DNA from: Pseudonocardia phyllosphaerae
GTDB taxonomy: Bacteria > Actinomycetota > Actinomycetes > Mycobacteriales > Pseudonocardiaceae
NCBI RefSeq assembly: GCF_046546475.1
Contig: NZ_JBKGXS010000008.1
Coordinates: forward strand, 186,001-250,000
Reading direction: 5' to 3'
Length of the DNA stretch: 64,000 nucleotides
The notes under the pieces are model-generated. The model saw only the letters and a list, made by a program, of their open reading frames with translations, was not told the origin of the DNA and searched no databases. Made by a program: the position numbers and the translations under genes. Below are positions 61,323-64,000 of the stretch, one piece after another (position 1 is the first letter of the stretch; every line of letters begins with the position of its first letter).

Positions 61323-61844
61323 TCACTTCCTCGTCTCGTTCGATGGCTCTTCGGTGCTGGTCGGCCCGGTGCTGACCGCATCGGTGCCGATCGGGAGACC
61401 GTTCTCCCGGCGGAACGACTCGTAGACGTCGAGCAGTACGCGTTTCTGCCGCTCGTTGAGGTCCGGATCGGTGAGCACGGCGTCGGTGACCCGGCCCGCG
61501 GGACGCTCCTCGAGGATGCCCGCGCGGACGTAGAGGGCCTCGGCGGAGATCCGCAGACCACGTGCGATCTGCTGCAGGATCTCGGCGGACGGCTTGCGCA
61601 GCCCGCGCTCCACCTGACTCAGGTAGGGGTTGCTCACCCCGGCCGTACGGGCCAGCTGCCGCATCGAGACCTGGGCGGCCTCGCGCTGGGCGCGGATGTA
61701 GGACCCGATGTCCTCCACCGCGTTGCCCACGGCCTGCTGGGCATGGCCGACCACCTGACCGACATGGTCCACGGCGGCCTGTCCGACCCGCTCGGAGGTC
61801 TCCGCGGACGGTGTGTCGCCCTGGGGCTTCTTCTCACCGGGCAT
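61323..61844 (-). CDS. XRE family regulator of the hbhA locus
   Basis: A 173-residue regulator with an XRE-type helix-turn-helix (SYIRAQREAAQVSMRQLART, then AGVSNPYLSQVERGLRKPSA) and a helical C-terminal part (DLNERQKRVLLDVYESFRRE). It is the equivalent of mycobacterial Rv0474 by order and sequence style. GGAGGTGA lies 6 nt before the ATG, and a good promoter is 44-72 nt upstream. The hbhA-like gene begins 5 nt after its stop, so the two form an operon. The target is unknown. Confidence 0.88.
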   Translation of the reverse strand: MPGEKKPQGDTPSAETSERVGQAAVDHVGQVVGHAQQAVGNAVEDIGSYIRAQREAAQVSMRQLARTAGVSNPYLSQVERGLRKPSAEILQQIARGLRISAEALYVRAGILEERPAGRVTDAVLTDPDLNERQKRVLLDVYESFRRENGLPIGTDAVSTGPTSTEEPSNETRK

Positions 61845-61887
61845 TCCGCGTCACCTCCGATCGGTCCGTTCCTTCGCTACGTCCCCG

Positions 61888-61916
61888 ACCGTACGGACAG
61901 GTGCTAACTCCTGCAA
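61888..61916 (-). promoter_or_regulatory. Promoter of the XRE-hbhA operon
   Basis: On the minus strand, TTGCAG (-35, 61911-61916), a 17-bp spacer and TACGGT (-10, 61888-61893), giving a leader of about 35-40 nt with a normal ribosome site. This is one of the few full -35/-10 pairs visible here. Confidence 0.55.
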
Positions 61917-61990
61917 GCGCCCGGGCTAGCGCAGGTCAGTGGCGTGCGCCACGTTCGTGACAGGGTCATGGCGGGAACGTGTCGCGCGCG

Positions 61991-63367
61991 TCAGATGATC
62001 AGTTCGCTGACCGTGTAGATGACGAGCCCGGCCAGCGCGCCGACGACGGTGCCGTTGACCCGGATCCACTGCAGGTCCCGGCCGACCTGCAGCTCGATCT
62101 TGCGCGAGGTCTCCTCGGCGTCCCACCGCGCGACCGTCTCGGTGATCAGCGTGGTGATCTCGTGCCGGTAGTGGCGCACCACGTAGCCGGCGGCGTCGGC
62201 GAGCCAGCCGTCGAGCTTGGCGCGCAGCTCGGCGTCGTCCTGCAGGCGCAGGCCGAAGGCCACGATCTCGTCGCGCACGCGCAGCCGCAGCTCGTTCGAG
62301 GGGTCGTCGGCGGCGTCGAGGATCATGCCCTTGACCACGGTCCAGGCCCGCCCGATGAAGTGCTGCACCTCGGGGTGCTCGATGATCTGGCGCTTGACCT
62401 GCTCGGCGCGGTCGATCGTCGTCGGGTCGTGCTGGAGGTCCTGGGCGAACTCGGCGAGATAGCGGTCGACGGCGAACCGCATCGGGTGCTGCGGGTCGGT
62501 CTTGACGCCCCACGCGTAGCCGCGGATCTCGTCGAAGAGCTTGTCGGCCACCATCTCGTCGACGAAGCGGGGAGTCCAGGACGGGGCCCGCTCGTGGACG
62601 ACGCGCAGCACCATCTCCTGGTTGTCGGCGACCCAGTCGTACGCGCGGTCGCAGACGAGGTCGACCAGCCGGCGGTGGGCGCCGTCGGCGAGGACGCCTT
62701 CCAGCGCCTTGCCCAGCGGCGGCCCGGCCGGGATCTCCAGCAGCTTGCGCACGGCGACGGACTCGATGACGTTCTGGACGTCCTCGTCGCGCAGCACGCC
62801 GACCACGGCGCGGGCCGCGGTGACCAGCTCGGTGGTGATCCGGTCGGCGTTCTCCTGCCGGCCGATCCAGCGCCCGACGGCGGCACTGACGCCGACCCGG
62901 TCCAGCTTGTCGCGGACCACGGTCTCGGACAGGAAGTTCTCCCCGACGAAGTCGCCGAGACTGTCGCCGATCATGTCCTTCTTGCGCGGGATGATCGCGG
63001 TGTGCGGGATCGGCAGCCGCAACGGGTGCCGGAACAACGCGGTGACGGCGAACCAGTCGGCGAGCGCGCCGACCATGCCGGCCTCGGCGGAGGCACGGAC
63101 GTAGCCGGCCCAGCCCTGCCCCCGGACCTCCTCGAGATACTTCGCGACGATGAACACGACCGTCGCGAACAGCAGGAACCCGGTGGCGACGGCCTTCATG
63201 CGGCGCAGGTCGCGCCGCTTCTGCTCGTCACCGGGGCCGAAGCCGCCGAGCGGGACGGACGGGACCGACGAGGGGGCCCGGTGCCGGGCGGTCGTCGGCG
63301 CGGTCGTGGCGGAACCGGCGGCCGGGCCGGACGGGCCCGGGCGCTCCGGTGCGCGGGAGGTGTGCAC
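61991..63367 (-). CDS. DUF445 family membrane protein
   Basis: A 458-residue DUF445/YheB-like protein. After a Pro/Ala/Ser-rich N terminus (about 50 residues) come RRMKAVATGFLLFATVVFIV (first membrane helix), WAGYVRASAEAGMVGALADW followed by FAVTALFRHPLRLPIPHTAI, a long helical region and a C-terminal hydrophobic segment VVGALAGLVIYTVSELII. The GTG at 63367 is chosen, with a CACTAT hexamer 6 nt upstream; a TTG 24 nt earlier is less likely. The function is unknown; relatives sit in the cytoplasmic membrane. Confidence 0.85.
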   Translation of the reverse strand: MHTSRAPERPGPSGPAAGSATTAPTTARHRAPSSVPSVPLGGFGPGDEQKRRDLRRMKAVATGFLLFATVVFIVAKYLEEVRGQGWAGYVRASAEAGMVGALADWFAVTALFRHPLRLPIPHTAIIPRKKDMIGDSLGDFVGENFLSETVVRDKLDRVGVSAAVGRWIGRQENADRITTELVTAARAVVGVLRDEDVQNVIESVAVRKLLEIPAGPPLGKALEGVLADGAHRRLVDLVCDRAYDWVADNQEMVLRVVHERAPSWTPRFVDEMVADKLFDEIRGYAWGVKTDPQHPMRFAVDRYLAEFAQDLQHDPTTIDRAEQVKRQIIEHPEVQHFIGRAWTVVKGMILDAADDPSNELRLRVRDEIVAFGLRLQDDAELRAKLDGWLADAAGYVVRHYRHEITTLITETVARWDAEETSRKIELQVGRDLQWIRVNGTVVGALAGLVIYTVSELII

Positions 63368-63408
63368 CTCCCCATAGTGCCCGCCCTGCAACGGGCGGGT
63401 CGGGCACG

Positions 63409-63443
63409 GGCCGGGTCCGGGGGTGTTCCCGCCGGACCCGGCC
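63409..63443 (-). terminator. Terminator of the primase/polymerase-like gene
   Basis: Perfect 12-bp stem GGCCGGGTCCGG/CCGGACCCGGCC closing an 11-nt loop with a further GGG/CCC pairing, 15 nt after the stop codon. Confidence 0.75.
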
Positions 63444-63457
63444 GTGGTCAGGGGCGG

Positions 63458-64000
63458 TCAGCGCCGCAGTGCGCGGGCGCCGAAGTCGGCGAGCCCGAGG
63501 GAGCGACCGGCCTGCTCGGCGCCGCCCGCGGCGCCCTTTCCGGTGGAACCGACGGCCTCGGCGGCCCGGTGCTCGACGGCCTCGCGCACGGCCTCGACCA
63601 CGACGGCGGCGTCCGGGATCCGGTAACCGATCCGGGCCGGCGAGACCCGCCACTGGACCCACCCGTCGGGGCGCGAGGACGGCGGCGCGACGACGCCGAT
63701 GCCATCGGTGTGCAGCACGACGTCGGCGTGCAGGCTGAGCTCGGCGGGCAGCGCGTGCCGCGGCGTCATCGGGAACCAGAAGGTCCCCTCCGGCGTCGCC
63801 GCCACGGGGACGACCTCGCCGGCGTCGCGCAGCGTGCGGCAGACGCGGCGGCCGACCGCCTCCGGGACCTCGACGACGTCGAGGGCCTCTCCGGTCGAGA
63901 GGAGGACCTCGGCACCCGGTCCCGGTACGAGCGGCCAGCCGTGGTCGACGTACTCACGCGCAGCCGCCCGCAGCTCCGCGCCGTAGACGGCTCGGTAGCT
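63458..64000 (-). CDS. Bifunctional DNA primase/polymerase N-terminal-domain-like protein (start outside window)
   Basis: 180 C-terminal residues are visible. The beginning (AAAREYVDHGWPLVPGPGAE) matches the opening motif of the Prim-Pol N-terminal domain found in actinobacterial single-domain proteins, and FFVPMTPRHAL-like (FWFPMTPRHALPAELSLHAD) and VAPPSSRPDGWVQWRVSPAR segments follow the family pattern. The C-terminal tail is Ala/Gly/Arg-rich. Only a few residues are probably missing at the N terminus. The length is short for a full prophage primase; a chromosomal stand-alone form is more likely. The cellular role is unknown. Confidence 0.75.
   Translation of the reverse strand, partial: SYRAVYGAELRAAAREYVDHGWPLVPGPGAEVLLSTGEALDVVEVPEAVGRRVCRTLRDAGEVVPVAATPEGTFWFPMTPRHALPAELSLHADVVLHTDGIGVVAPPSSRPDGWVQWRVSPARIGYRIPDAAVVVEAVREAVEHRAAEAVGSTGKGAAGGAEQAGRSLGLADFGARALRR

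Overview
This window is a very GC-rich chromosomal segment from an actinobacterium, most likely a Pseudonocardiales member such as Pseudonocardia (an inference from gene content). Supporting genes include SepH, a heparin-binding-haemagglutinin-like protein with a DUF2516 neighbour, DUF2530, DIP1984, two citrate synthases, and a mim/prm-type propane monooxygenase cluster. No rRNA, tRNA, CRISPR array, insertion sequence or integrase was seen. In such DNA most long open frames are antisense shadows, so genes were chosen by recognisable protein content, start signals and tight packing.

Layout. 0-5 kb: the 3' part of a DedA membrane protein, a Dabb protein, and a fadA-fadB beta-oxidation operon divergent from a MerR regulator with good operator candidates between them. 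5-14 kb: accessory genes. These are a TetR regulator with a divergent SRPBCC/DUF2867 protein, a thioesterase, a Phd-PIN toxin-antitoxin pair, an NhaA-DsbA fusion, a frameshifted MFS transporter, an iron-box-controlled siderophore-binding lipoprotein, and a VC0807 membrane protein divergent from PadR. 13.7-23.5 kb: the propane-type diiron monooxygenase operon mimA-mimB-mimC-mimD-groEL-amidohydrolase, on the minus strand. It is divergent from mimR, an AcoR-like activator that lacks the GAFTGA loop. 23.6-41 kb: housekeeping and transport genes, including a double GGCT-like protein, an MHS transporter, photolyase, gltA, two MFS carriers, pdxH, citrate synthase 2, a GlxA regulator, serC, sepH, a TrmH methyltransferase and a glutamate-cysteine ligase family protein. 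42-48 kb: the most unusual part. It is a four-gene operon with stop/start overlaps or near-contact, resembling an orphan conjugation/secretion module (Pro-rich protein, P-loop-like protein lacking the lysine, lytic transglycosylase with a C-terminal peptidase-like domain, NTF2/VirB8-like protein), followed by two GH16 glycosidases. 48.4-64 kb: core genes, including a purine permease, DUF2530, PhoD, an SDR, an L,D-transpeptidase, murB, DUF2505, purU, DIP1984, lon with a ClgR-like operator, DUF2516, an hbhA-like gene with its XRE regulator, DUF445, and the 3' part of a DNA primase/polymerase-like gene.

How it works together. MimABCD would oxidise propane or related small hydrocarbons, and the co-transcribed chaperonin would help fold the hydroxylase. 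The alcohol dehydrogenase often found in such clusters is not here. FadAB, the thioesterase and the citrate synthases fit general acyl-CoA and TCA metabolism, but a direct link to the monooxygenase is not shown. A recurrent promoter architecture is visible: a TANNNT -10 hexamer lying 6-8 nt before the start codon of at least a dozen genes, indicating widespread leaderless transcription. In several cases it decides the start codon.
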